DNA from: Massospora cicadina
Taxonomy: Eukaryota > Entomophthoromycota > Entomophthoromycetes > Entomophthorales > Entomophthoraceae
Assembly: GCA_022478985.1 (NCBI GenBank)
Contig: JAKSZP010013344.1
Location: 62,001 to 126,000, forward strand
Direction of reading: 5' to 3'
DNA: 64,000 nt
The translations under genes were made by a program, and so were the position numbers. The notes under the pieces were generated by a model that was not told the DNA's origin, ran no database searches, and saw only the letters and a list, made by a program, of their open reading frames with translations. The first letter of the stretch is position 1. Every line of letters starts with the position of its first letter. Positions 46,719 to 57,597 of this stretch are shown in pieces.

Positions 46719-48417
46719 ATCTTCACCTAATAATGTGCTTTAATACAAAAAGCTCAATAGATCTGGTCACATGAACCCTGTCTAGCTTAGGCAATTGCTA
46801 TAAGTAACCAGAAGCTCTTGATACCCTAATTGCTGACATTAGAATTTGTTTGAAACTTGCTTTATAGAAACACTTTGCTTTTTGGCAGCAATGTAGTGAT
46901 TTCAACTACCACTTGCTCAGTGATAACTATATTTTAAAACTAGCGATAGTGTGCCTTGTTTTTCGGAAATTTAATTGTGGTTTATGTAACATAAAATTTG
47001 ATATCTTTTAGTATCTATTACGGTTGGAAAATTAGGATATATCTTCTTAATCCGCTTTGTTTTTCCCAATTATTAGACAGTTTCTTGTCCCACCACATAG
47101 ATGGAGGGTTCAGCAACTATGACATGGCAGTGATTTGCATAATGCCCTCTCATATTGCATACTCAAGATTAGTCTGATTAACATCCAATTTACGGTAGCA
47201 GGTGGTAAGGCCAGTTTAAATAATGTAATAAAGAAACAGGCAAAAGCTTATATTGCAAAGCTCTATTTGATTAGATTGGGTGCCTTAAAATTTAAAGTAT
47301 TTTGTCAATGATAATTAGATATTTAGGAAATAGTATGTTCCTCGTTGAGCACCAGAAATAATATCTGGTATAGCTCTTTGTAAATCTACTAATCGTGGCA
47401 AATGGAAATTGAGCGTCAAAGCTATCTAACTCCTTCACCCCATATGTAACTTGAGCCTTAAGGTAAAAACGTTTAGCATTAGCCATAATGGACTCATCAT
47501 TATGGTAGGAGAGATTAAGGAATAATATTTCTTGCGTTATCATTCATTTTTAACCAACAAACTCTTATACGTTAAGATCTAAGTCATTGTAGTAAGTTAT
47601 GCTGACTTCAGTTAATTTTGCCATTAATAGTTATTGACTTATAGAGTACAAAGAATATAATAAGGTTGCCAACTTAGCAATCTTGTAGACACCCACTATG
47701 CTTATCTTATACAGTGCAATAAAGCTTCATATGCCCCAATTTTGTCACACTTGTGAAAATTATTTAATTAAAAAGAAATTGGTATCCACTTTTAAATGGC
47801 CTTGAAGGCCACTTTTTTACTAAATAGAATCCCAGTGTTGTCTCTCCAAAGATTGGGAATAAAATCACTTTGGGTCATCAGACATCCAAAGTGAAATTCA
47901 GAATAGTGTGATCAATGGGCGTCAGGGAGAATAGGTGGTGAAGTGGACGCAACATTAAATTTTCCTTCTGAAATTACCAGGATATTGGTGAGCCCATATT
48001 ACCTATTGGTAAGTTTGTAAAAATCGTAGGCAATTAGTGCAAGCAGTACCTAAATGCATTCAGAAATAGATTCCAATATGTGGCAGCAGATAAATTTTCA
48101 CCATTTATTGGGGTCTGACTACTAACCTAACTCTGGCTACTTTTTTAACAGTTTTCTTAAACTATTAGAGTTTTTGTATGCTATCAGAGCAGAAGCTCTC
48201 AATCATAAGCTTGTGTTCAACATGCTCAAGTTTCTGATTATTTTTTTAGTGTTTAGCTATTATTTTTTAACTTACATTTTCAAACGTGAGCTAGAACACA
48301 TATGTATTTGATCTTCTTAATAAGGATAGTTTATAATGACATGATTTTTAACTATATATATAAAGTTTGTCAAGGTGGCATTGATTATTTTCTGTATAAA
48401 AAAGAAGCAACCCAACA
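46719..48417 (-). pseudogene. Ty3/gypsy gag remains (assigned to element F)
   Basis: The frame 47543-47292 contains LSYHNDESIMANAKRFYLKAQ, matching the WNDE-x-L-x-x-x-FYxGL motif of retrotransposon gag. Near 47.15 kb, VCNMRGHYANHC looks like a zinc knuckle with its first Cys lost. Upstream, around 48.0 kb, HLGTACTNCLRFLQTYQ suits the capsid region. It lies directly left of element C, which interrupts the gag start seen at 56509-56746. Confidence 0.5.
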
Positions 48418-48419
48418 TT

Positions 48420-49537
48420 CAGTTTGCCGACCTCAGCTCGCTTATCTTTAAAGGCCAACTTGCTGCTCAGGGGGTCTGTTCCACGCAGATTAGCACCAGA
48501 CAACCTTTTCTGACATCACAATTGCTCGCTAATTAAATCCTCCTTTGATGCTACCCTTGTAGCATCAATCTTTTGGTTAAACTGTCCACACCCATGGTGA
48601 ACGAATTGACACACTGATACATTTTCAACGTGTGTTGGCCCTATTACTCAATGGGAACCTTTTTAACCTCTTCCTTGGCGTTATCAGCACCAAGATATCC
48701 TCATCAGAAAGTGTCTTCTTTCAAATTTGTCAATACCAGACTGGTTATTGAAAACTACTACACTTTATACAACAAAATTTTCAAACAAAAGGATAAACTT
48801 AAGATTCTGTAAAAAGGTTTTTATAAAATAGAAAAAAGAGTATTTGTACTTCAAGGGATATTCAGGATAAAAAAATAGAATATTGTAAAGTATCTGGTAG
48901 TTGTGTTTTTAGTATGAGTATTTTTTCAAGATCCTTTAACCAAAAGTCAGCTGATTGCTGCTTTAAGTAGCTTTTTCCATTCAGTTTAATTCTTGTAGCT
49001 GCAAGCTACATCTAGCGGTGGTTACCCTGAACTTGGATGTTCTGTGCCTTTGTACTAGGTCCCACTTCTTTTTTTGTCTCATTGTACTCTCCTTTGATAT
49101 TAGTTAATTACTAAATTAAGTATTCCTTCTCAACTTTTGGTTTATGTAATGGCACTTTTATGATGCGTCTTGCATTTTGGCTACAAGTGACTCTCAAAAT
49201 AAATGGTTGCTAATTTGGTAACATTGCCTTCAAACCTTGGATGATCATGTCAACATCATTTGGTTCACTCATAATTTCATCACTGACAGAATGCAATTTG
49301 TTTTAGATTCCTGTTGGTATAAAAGGGTCGGTTTTCATTGGGTATTTTGGTGACAGCATCATCCATATATAATAAATCTTTCAACTCCTCAGGAGAAAAA
49401 ATTTCGCGTGATGTCATCCTTACTAGACTGAAAATTTCTTTACTCGCCCTCACCTATAAAAGGGCCTTAATTGCTCTCATCCACGTTGAGCTGGTCGCCT
49501 GTACATCCACCGGTTTGGGGTTATTCTCATTCATTCT
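48420..49537 (-). repeat. 3' LTR of element C
   Basis: Aligns end to end with 55377-56508. Long shared runs include ATGCTACCCTTGTAGCATCA (48548/55509), GTGTTGGCCCTATTACTCAA and CAAAAGGATAAACTTAAGAT. The LTR also carries an antisense 60-codon ORF (48630-48812). Confidence 0.88.
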
Positions 49538-49699
49538 GCTGGTCAAGGAATGACTTAATACTTTAGTCATGACCTCATCTTTGACACTTCCCCTTCCAAG
49601 ACAAGACCTGAGGAATAATCAAAGGTGCCTGGAGTGCACTCCACTAAATACAACATTAGTGACATTAAACATATGGAGTATTTTTCTCCTCTTTTGTTA

Positions 49700-50833
49700 T
49701 TACAGTAACAGGCTCAGTCCAGATGGCCTGTAGTTTCTCTGGTTGTGTTCCCCACAGGTGGTAAAACAAACCTTGTTACCTAGGCTAAGCTCCGGTAGCC
49801 TAGTTTCTCTCTGGCTCTCTCTTTAGCTTGGAAAAAGGCTCTCTTCAATGTTTCTAGAAGCATCTAATTGCATTCTTAGCTCTTCAGCCAACTACTGTTG
49901 GTAATCCTGGGTTTTAGTTCTTTTGATCCGCTGAGATGATGGGTGCCAGGAGGGTAGGCAGCGCCTCTCTCTCCCTTACAAGGTTTGAAGGGGGACATCC
50001 CAATAACGCGGTGATGGCTTAACTGGTAAGGCAAAAACACTGATGGCAACAGTTTGTCACACTTTGACTTGTAGTTAAAAGCCATCTTTTTTATATTTCT
50101 TACTAGGGTCCCATTCACTCTTTCAAAACTTACATTGGAGGATGGATTGTAGGGGTAGTGAACTGCTGCTTTACCCCTACATAATCCATCAGCTTCTTCA
50201 CCATTATGAGATAAAGTTCATTCCATTCTCTGACAGCAGAATATTTATGGCATCCGTGCCTTGTGATCACCTGACTGTACAAGAAATGTGCAATGGAATT
50301 CGTGGTATACATCCTAACCACGGAGGCCTCAACACACTTAGTGAAGTGGTCAATGTCTACTAGGATAGACTTGGCCCCATTGGAGACAATTGGTAATGGT
50401 CCAACACGTCATTCGAGACATTGCTGAACGGTGAAGTGGGGGAATTGACATAAGCTAGAATTGCTTCTCCAGCGGGAAAAACTGGCATAAGGTACACACA
50501 ACTTCAAGTCTTAATGTACTTTTTCAGACATTCACTCTCAGTAGAACCTCTCCTTGAGGTATTCAACGTCTTTTGGAATTGTCCATGGCCCACATGCTTA
50601 TGAGCCTCCATCACTATCTCCATAATATCACTGGACCAGATGTATGGGCACCACTTATTTTGGATCTTCTTTTGCAGATTTCCATTGACACACTGGGTGT
50701 CTTTATGACATCTGCACAGGAAGCCCTTCACTTCCTCTGTATCGTCCTTCCAGGCCTCTTCAGATAGCCAAATTAGGTCATAGAGTTGATCTCTCTCAGG
50801 AGCTTGCAGGTGAAACACTGTTAATTTTGACAA
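49700..50833 (-). pseudogene. Element C integrase
   Basis: The frame 50833-50504 ends with AHKHVGHGQFQKTL, the His pair of the HHCC finger, followed by ECL. ILVDIDHFTKCVEA near 50.38 kb carries the first catalytic Asp. LMDYVGVKQQFTTP at 50.16-50.20 kb is the strand after the second Asp; the Glu falls in a frame break. CHQCFCLTS near 50.02 kb and the region to 49.7 kb are the eroded C-terminal part. Confidence 0.75.
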
Positions 50834-50849
50834 CCCATCCGCGTTAAGG

Positions 50850-52150
50850 TGTTTATCTCATGCTTGAGTATGTTTTTTAAAGCATATTCTTGGAAGAGGA
50901 CAGCCTACTGCAAGGCTTCCATCTGGTTTCTTCATGTTTCTTAACTAGCGGAGTGATGCATAATCCATGAAAACTTTGATATGTACTCTATATAGATAAG
51001 GTCTAAAGTGCTAGACTTCTTTGATTACTACTAAGTATTCGCGTTTAATAACCGTGTAGTGCTTTTCTGATATGGTGAAAACCTTTGATAAGTACTTGAT
51101 TGTATTTTCTACCCCATCTTCATCCAGTTGTGCTAAGCTTTCACCAAGTACCACATAACTGGCATTGGTGTAAAAGAAGGTCTTTTAAAGTCCAGATAGG
51201 CCAAGATTAGTGCTTTTAACAATCATGCCTTCAACTTCACAAAATCCTGCTCATGATCTAGGTCCATTCAGAATTTTTCACCTTAGTCAGCAGGTAGATA
51301 AGGGGCGCCGCCAAGTCTGCAAAATGGGGGATAAACTGCCTGTAGTACCCCACCATTCCTAGGAACACTTGAACGTCCCTCATACTCTTGGGTGGCTCTA
51401 TTACCATAATAGCGTTCACTTTCCCATCATGAGGCTTAATTTTAGATGGTAATCTCATGCCCCAGGAACTCCAGCGGTATCTCAAGGAAGGTAAGCTTGC
51501 TTCACTTTGGTTTCATGTTGGATGCGCGCAGCTGCTTGAAGACCTCCTTAAAGGTGTACAAGTGTTCCTGAAACGTGCGACTGAACACCATGATGTTGTC
51601 AATATATATCAACACTTGATAACTTAAGATTGCTTAAAATGTGATCCATCGCTCATTGGAATGTTTAGGGGAGTTACAAAGCCCCTGCGGCATCCTCATG
51701 AATTCAAACAACCCTTGGATGCTGATTGAGGCGCATTTCTCCTGTCATCAAGCGAGAGCTTCATTTGGTAATATCTGCTGGCTAGTTATTGCCAGAAAAT
51801 TTTTGAGCCACTAAGGCACTTCAAAGCATAATTGATGCGTGGCAGCGGGTACAAGTCCTTCCTGGTTATCTCGTTTAGTCAGCGTTAGTCCATGACAACC
51901 CTATGAGTTACATCCTTATTGTGTACCAGAAACAAAGGAGATGCCCATGGACTCTTTGATGGATGTACTAGACTGGCTTCAACTAATGATTGAGCTCTTT
52001 TTAGAAAATGCTTCTTCTGTTTTCAAACGGCTGTTAGGTTGACTTAAAGGGGATAGCATAACCGTTGTCCATCTTCTGGACCTCCCCTTTGCACAGGCCA
52101 TAGTCATTGGGGCCGGTGCTGAAGATGTCATTAACTTCGTCCAAAAATTC
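50850..52150 (-). pseudogene. Element C reverse transcriptase and RNase H
   Basis: The clearest block is the frame 51485-51258: KSMRDVQVFLGMVGYYRQFI, then PHFADLAAPLIYLL, the RT-RNase H connection. To the right, ITRKDLYPLPRINYALKCLSG and YYQMKLSLDD are RT blocks. The catalytic box near 51.60 kb reads WYILTTS, in place of YLDDI. The left part shows RNase H remnants (KALHGY.T, SEALAL). Confidence 0.8.
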
Positions 52151-53496
52151 GTCCAACTCTTCTTGCTTCTAAGGGGTCACATCTCAAAGCCTGAGTTCAT
52201 CAAAACCTCCTACTGCATGGACAAATTCGATCTCTTGGTAACTTTCAGATGGGCTAGTGCTACAACCCCTTTTCAACTCAGATTGGTTGGGTAGTGATGT
52301 TCATCAAAACAAGGTTTAGCTTTCCAGAGTAGGTGGTATCATAGAATCCTGGTAGTACTATGGGCTCTTGCTCTCAGATTCCATTTCGACTGTACGCCAT
52401 CAATATGATGTCAGGCGGAATCTTTATACTGATTGACAAGGTCATTCTGCATTGGTCACCTGGTCGAGTCTTTATGGTTTCAATAGCACTCAGAGGAAAC
52501 CCTTCCTCTGCGCTCAAGGTAGGTGATAGTTGTTTTACACCTTTCTCTGTCAAGGTGTAATTAATGTAATAGATCAATTGGTCCATTTTAATCAAGCACA
52601 TATGCTGTTTTGTGGTTTAACATCCACGTCCTTGAGCACCAGTTGTATTTGATAGCTCAGGATGCTAAACATGCTAGTGATTAAGTTGATCTCGCCCTAA
52701 ACTCCATTAGAAACTGTGTCTCAATCAAAAAAATATAAAAGTTATTGTCAAATACTACTGTAGGTGCCATCAGGACCATACACCCAAAGCTTAGAGGTAA
52801 CATTGAATAATCTCATAAGGAGTGGGTAACATCAGGTCCTGCAGTACAGTATTTTACATTGTAGTCAATGATGTATATGAGTTTGAGTTTCTTTATGAGT
52901 GTTAAAATCCCAGCTTCAAAGTTGCTCGCGGTGCTTTATGCCCAGTATTTAAACAATTTAGCAGGGGTAAGAGTATTGAGACTCTCAGCTGCTGTGTTTA
53001 AATTGGGGGGTTTACACTACTTGTAAATAAAAAAGGGAAACTTTAACAATAGTAAGGAGATGGATTTTATATGGGCCTTACTAAGTTACATGGGGTTTCA
53101 AAAAGCGATACTCATTATTATATCTCTGCTTAGCATTTAAAGGAACTCAAGGCTTGAAGTGAGAGGGGCGTGAAATTCATTATAGGAATCGTATAGCCTA
53201 ATTAAAAACGTGTTTTGATCTATTTGAGCTCTTTAACTTACCTTGCTTCAACTCAATAATAGATGTTGTGTCAATACCAGGTAAGATGAGTTTATGAGGT
53301 AAGGTTTTAGTATATTTAGACCATTCACTTAGCGAAAAATATTTTCACCTGGTGGGATCCCCTCTAAGGCTTAAAAGGGGTGGTCTCCGCCTAGTTGATT
53401 GAATTAAATTATAAACTTGATGGGGAGGACCCCCGTAATAACTCCCCTGATTCCACTGCAGTTTTGGCGCAACACTACTAACCCGAATAGGGCCAT

Positions 53497-53790
53497 TCAT
53501 CTAAGGAGTGGCCTTAGAAGTATTACCACAATTGAGGGATTCCACCAAGAGTTGACCAGGGTTTTTTGGGCGAAATCAGACTTATTAACTCCAAAACACC
53601 CTTTATACAATATTAACAAATTTAATTGTCTGACAATGAGTTTGGATGACATAATGTTAACTAAAGCTCCAGTGTCTTGTAATGCTAAAACGCGCACCTT
53701 CTGGAAAATTACTTCCACCTTCATTGTGCTCTTTCTGAAGAGGTTTACAGTGGTCAGGACGTCAGTGGCATATTCCTCAAACTGTCTCAA
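53497..53790 (-). pseudogene. Element C aspartic protease
   Basis: A frame of 97 codons contains VRVLALQDTGALVNIMSSKL. The DTGA catalytic motif is encoded at 53665-53676. Unlike most parts of the element, this frame has no internal stop. It would process the gag-pol polyprotein. Confidence 0.75.
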
Positions 53791-53859
53791 AGCAATATTG
53801 CTTGTTTGGCCTTGAAAGTGTCTTTGCCATCCGTTGTCACATTCTTAAAGGTAGACGCG

Positions 53860-55356
53860 ATAAAATTACTCTCCTTCAACTGAATTGATCACTCAGGATG
53901 GATTGTCTGCTTGGGCCAGGTATTGCTCGATGCAGTTCAATTAGTTTATGAACGCTTAATCTAGTTAGTACAGCCACCATGGTAGGTGCTCCTAACACGT
54001 GGTAACACGCACTAGCTGAGTCTTCATCCTCATGGTTGTCCTCGCCCTCAGTGTGGAGATCCACCTAGTTTACAGTGTTGGGTGTATCTCCTTTAGGGGT
54101 TGGTTCCTTTGTTTTGGCGTTAATCAATGGACAGGATTTAGCAAAGTGATCAGGTTGGTGACACTTGTAGCACTTAAACTCTTGACGTAACAAGCGTTCA
54201 GGCGGTTTGTTACTCTTCTCTTTTTGCTTTTCACCCTTACCATTGGCGAAATAAACGGCCTTACTGACTCGTCAAGGGGGGTGTAGGTGCCATGGCCTTA
54301 TGATTGTATTTGTATATCCCTTGTACATTTTAAAGCGCCTCCTTAAGCGCTTTGAGGACGTTGCTCTCTAGACCATAAAGTCATGTGCATCTTCAGATTA
54401 GGATGCATCTCCAGGGATCTTAGTAAAACGGTTTTGATGGTAGGCAGATTCATTGTTCCAGTGTATCTAACTTCTGAGCCTTGAGGTAGCGGCGAGAAGC
54501 ATAATTCGCAACTAACTCATTTTTACCCCATCTTCATCAGGAGGAACTCTTGTTTAATATTCTGGACACCTTGGTTGCTAGCAAACTCAAAGAGTAAGAT
54601 GTTCTTGACTTTGGCCCAAAATAATCCAGGTCTCAAACTCGCGCTAAGGATTTTTTGAGCCTCATGGCTCATGCATCCTTGTACATGGTGAGACATTTGA
54701 TCACTAGCGCCATCCATGCTAATTTTGTACACCTTGAGGAAGCCCGCAATTGTCCTCTCTCCAGGTGTGTACATGGTCTTGAGTTACTGTCTGAATTTGT
54801 ATCCTATTCATCAGATCAACATGCATCATGGTCAGCTGAGTACAAGTTCTGACCAGTTGTGATACATTCTGTTGATTGGCCCACATAGTTGCCTCCATTT
54901 GAGTTATAGGTCAAGTAGAGTTAGGCTCCAGTACAGTATGCATTTGTGCCTTCAGATCTTAATACTCTTGTCATCGCAAACAGCATGTTGTTGTGCTGTT
55001 CCAAGCGCTCTCCATATTTGTTCAGAGCGGTGAAGGCTTTGCCATTCTCTTTTTCATGGAATACAAGTATCTCCTCTAAGTTCCTAAGTAAAGCTTCCAA
55101 TATGACATAGGTTATGGTCCTCTCATAATAGGTAGTGAGGCAGTTTGGGCTCTTCTAGCAGTCACTTTGACATGCTCAAGATCAGTACATAGATTGTGCT
55201 CCTCAAATTCCAAGGTAAAGAGTCTAGTACACAGTGTATCCTCTCCCCTCATCAGGAGTTCAGAGGAATCTTCTCTATGATATACTTCCATATCTGCATC
55301 ATTGTTAACTTTCCTAGAATAAATTTCATGATCATCGTTAAGTATTGATGGTGCCA
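53860..55356 (-). pseudogene. Element C gag with CCHC knuckle
   Basis: Pieces include the frames 55356-55112 and 54774-54523 (MSHEAQKILSASLRPGLFW). The complement of 54131-54172 encodes CYKCHQPDHFAKSC, a complete C-x2-C-x4-H-x4-C knuckle, followed by PLINAKTKEPT. The true start codon is uncertain because the most upstream open frame runs into the primer-binding site without an ATG. Confidence 0.7.
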
Positions 55357-55374
55357 CCCCTGTAGTGAGCACCA
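55357..55374 (-). promoter_or_regulatory. Primer-binding site of element C
   Basis: TGGTGCTCACTACAGGGG lies directly inside the 5' LTR and differs from the element A site by one inserted A. Confidence 0.6.
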
Positions 55375-55376
55375 AA

Positions 55377-56508
55377 GTCAGCGCGCCGACCTTAGCTCAC
55401 CTAAGTTAAGAGGCTGACTCAATTCCCAGGGGGTCTACTCCACGCAGATTAAGAACTAAATAACCTTCGCTAACATAACAGTTGCTCTCACTAAGTAAAT
55501 ACTCCTCTGATGCTACCCTTGTAGCATCAATCACTTGGTCAAACTGTCCGCACACCCATGGTGAACTTAATGACACACTTAGACAATTTCAACATGTGTT
55601 GGCCCTATTACTCAATGGGAACCTTTTCAACCTCTTCCTTGGCGTTATCAGCACTAAGGTATCCTCAAAAGAGAGTGTTTTCTTCCAAATTGGTCAATCA
55701 CAAACTGTTTACTTTCGATTACTACACTTTATACAACAAAATTTTTAAACAAAAGGATAAACTTAAGATTCTGTGAATAGATTTTTATTAGGATAAAAAG
55801 TGAAAATTTTATACGCAAGGGATATTCAGGATACAAAAGAATGAATATTGTAAAGTATTTGGGGATTTGGGGTTTTGGTATGAGGTTTTTTCAAGATCCT
55901 CTAGTCAGACGTCCTCTCACTGATGCTTTATTAGCTTCGTCCATTTGGGTTAATTCCTGAAGCCATGAGCTTTATATCCAGTGGTTACCCCTGAAACTGG
56001 ATGTTCAGGGGCCTTTGTATTAGGTCCCGCTTCTGGGTTTTGGCTCATTTATCTCTCCTCTAATATCATTTGATTACTAAATTTAGTAATATTCTTCTCA
56101 ACTTCAGGTTTGAGAGATGGTGCACCTACTATAAACCTCACATTTTGGCTTTGAGTGACTCTCAAAATTAGATGGTTTCCCAAATTTACAATACTTGCTT
56201 TCAAACCTTGGATGCTTATGTCAGCATAAATCTGGTTTGCTCATCATTTCGTTACTGGCGGAATGCAATTTTTAAATCCCTAAAGGTATATAAGGTGGTC
56301 AGTTTTCAAAAGGATTTTGTTGGCAATGTCATCCTCATATATTAAATCTCTTTGACTCCTTGTGGCAAAAAATATTTTTCATGACGTTATCCCAACTAGA
56401 CTAAAAATATCTCTTCTTACCCAAACCTATAAAAGGCCTCAATTACCCCATCCTTGATGAGCCGGTTGCCTGTACCTCTACCGGTTTGGGGGGTTATTCT
56501 CATGCATT
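55377..56508 (-). repeat. 5' LTR of element C
   Basis: Partner of 48420-49537. It begins on the element strand near TGAGAATAAC (complement of 56493-56502). It carries the second copy of the antisense ORF (55594-55776). Confidence 0.88.
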
Positions 56509-56777
56509 CCAAAGGCTTAGAGTGATTGATACACCAACGTGGCTTCATCCATGATACCAGCAATTGTGGGTTACTAAGATATCAAAAAGCAGGCCAAATG
56601 GCCATTAATTTTGTTGCTAAGGTGACAAAGGGATGTATGTAATTTTGTAAAGCCTCAGAGTTATCTGATCCAGCATTGATGATAATCTCTTGTTTAGCAT
56701 TTCAATAATGTTCTTTCTGAGGCATAATACTAACATTGGTGGCCATGGTGGCAGAAAGTGCCACTGTAGTGAGTGCC
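56509..56777 (-). pseudogene. Start of element F gag and its primer-binding site
   Basis: The complement of 56760-56777 is TGGCACTCACTACAGTGG, a primer-binding site next to the LTR. The ATG at 56746 opens MATNVSIMPQKEHY, followed by a stop and further gag-like sequence (HPFVTLATKLMAIW). The frame is cut at 56509 by the insertion of element C. Confidence 0.6.
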
Positions 56778-56781
56778 AAAA

Positions 56782-57597
56782 TGTTGTCTTGGTGCTTGGG
56801 CATCAGATTTCTTTTGCACAGGTGATTTTCACTAAAGTATAAAGCAAACTGTTTGAGAGCATATATATATCTAAAACAAACTAAAACTTGTCTAAAAAAT
56901 GATTTTTTATTTTCTCAGTTGGGAAGCACACCGTAGCCCTTTAGTAAAGACAGTGGCTAGGGGTTGTGTCCATTCTCTGGGGATTCTTTTTGTGCTTATG
57001 GTTGCTACTTAGGTACAGAACCAGTCCCTTTCAAGCTAGCAATCCTATCATTAAAAATTTGCTAATGTCCTTAATACGTTTGGTGCCAGTATTTTGTAAC
57101 ATATTTGCACTTAGATTACTGACTTAATTGGACATATGTTCTGGGAAGCAAGAGTTCCTAATGTCTTAGCCTCAGGGTTTACATCTTATACATGATTGCT
57201 CTTGTAGGGATGAGATGCTGACAAGTAATCAAGGTTTATATAATAAAAAACTAGCATCAATGGCTCTCTGATGACATGGCGGATGAGAATCTATAGAGTA
57301 ATTGATTAAAATTATAGGTCCATAAAGCAAAAAAATAATAAAAAATAATGATTAGGGAAGCAGCGCCAGTGGGGTGATAAGGAGTCTTTGTAACTTTCCA
57401 TTCTACATAATTATAAAACGGATTAAAATACACCTTTGGTAAAAACTTTGTTGGCATTCCAGCCTGATTATGTAATTGAAATTCCAAGCTATATATCTCC
57501 ATCAATATAGTGTCCAGACAAATAAAACCCTTAATTTATAATTTATCTATTATAATTAAATCATTCTTATATATAGTTTTGATCTTATGATTAGTCA
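56782..57597 (-). repeat. 5' LTR of element F
   Basis: Homologous to 23305-24083. The right end reads TGACTAATCATAAG on the element strand, and the left end abuts the primer-binding site. Confidence 0.65.

Larger units (their letters stand above)
48420..56508 (-). mobile_element. Ty3/gypsy element C
   Basis: LTRs of about 1.1 kb (48420-49537 and 55377-56508) bracket, in minus-strand order, primer-binding site, gag with CCHC knuckle, aspartic protease, RT, RNase H and integrase. The flanks ACATTC and GCATTC suggest a 4-5 bp target-site duplication. The element interrupts the first part of another gag (family F). All frames are broken. Confidence 0.85.

Noticed and set aside
53417..53815. Plus-strand 132-codon frame
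   Set aside because: It lies opposite the element C protease frame (DTGA motif on the minus strand) and has no domain of its own.
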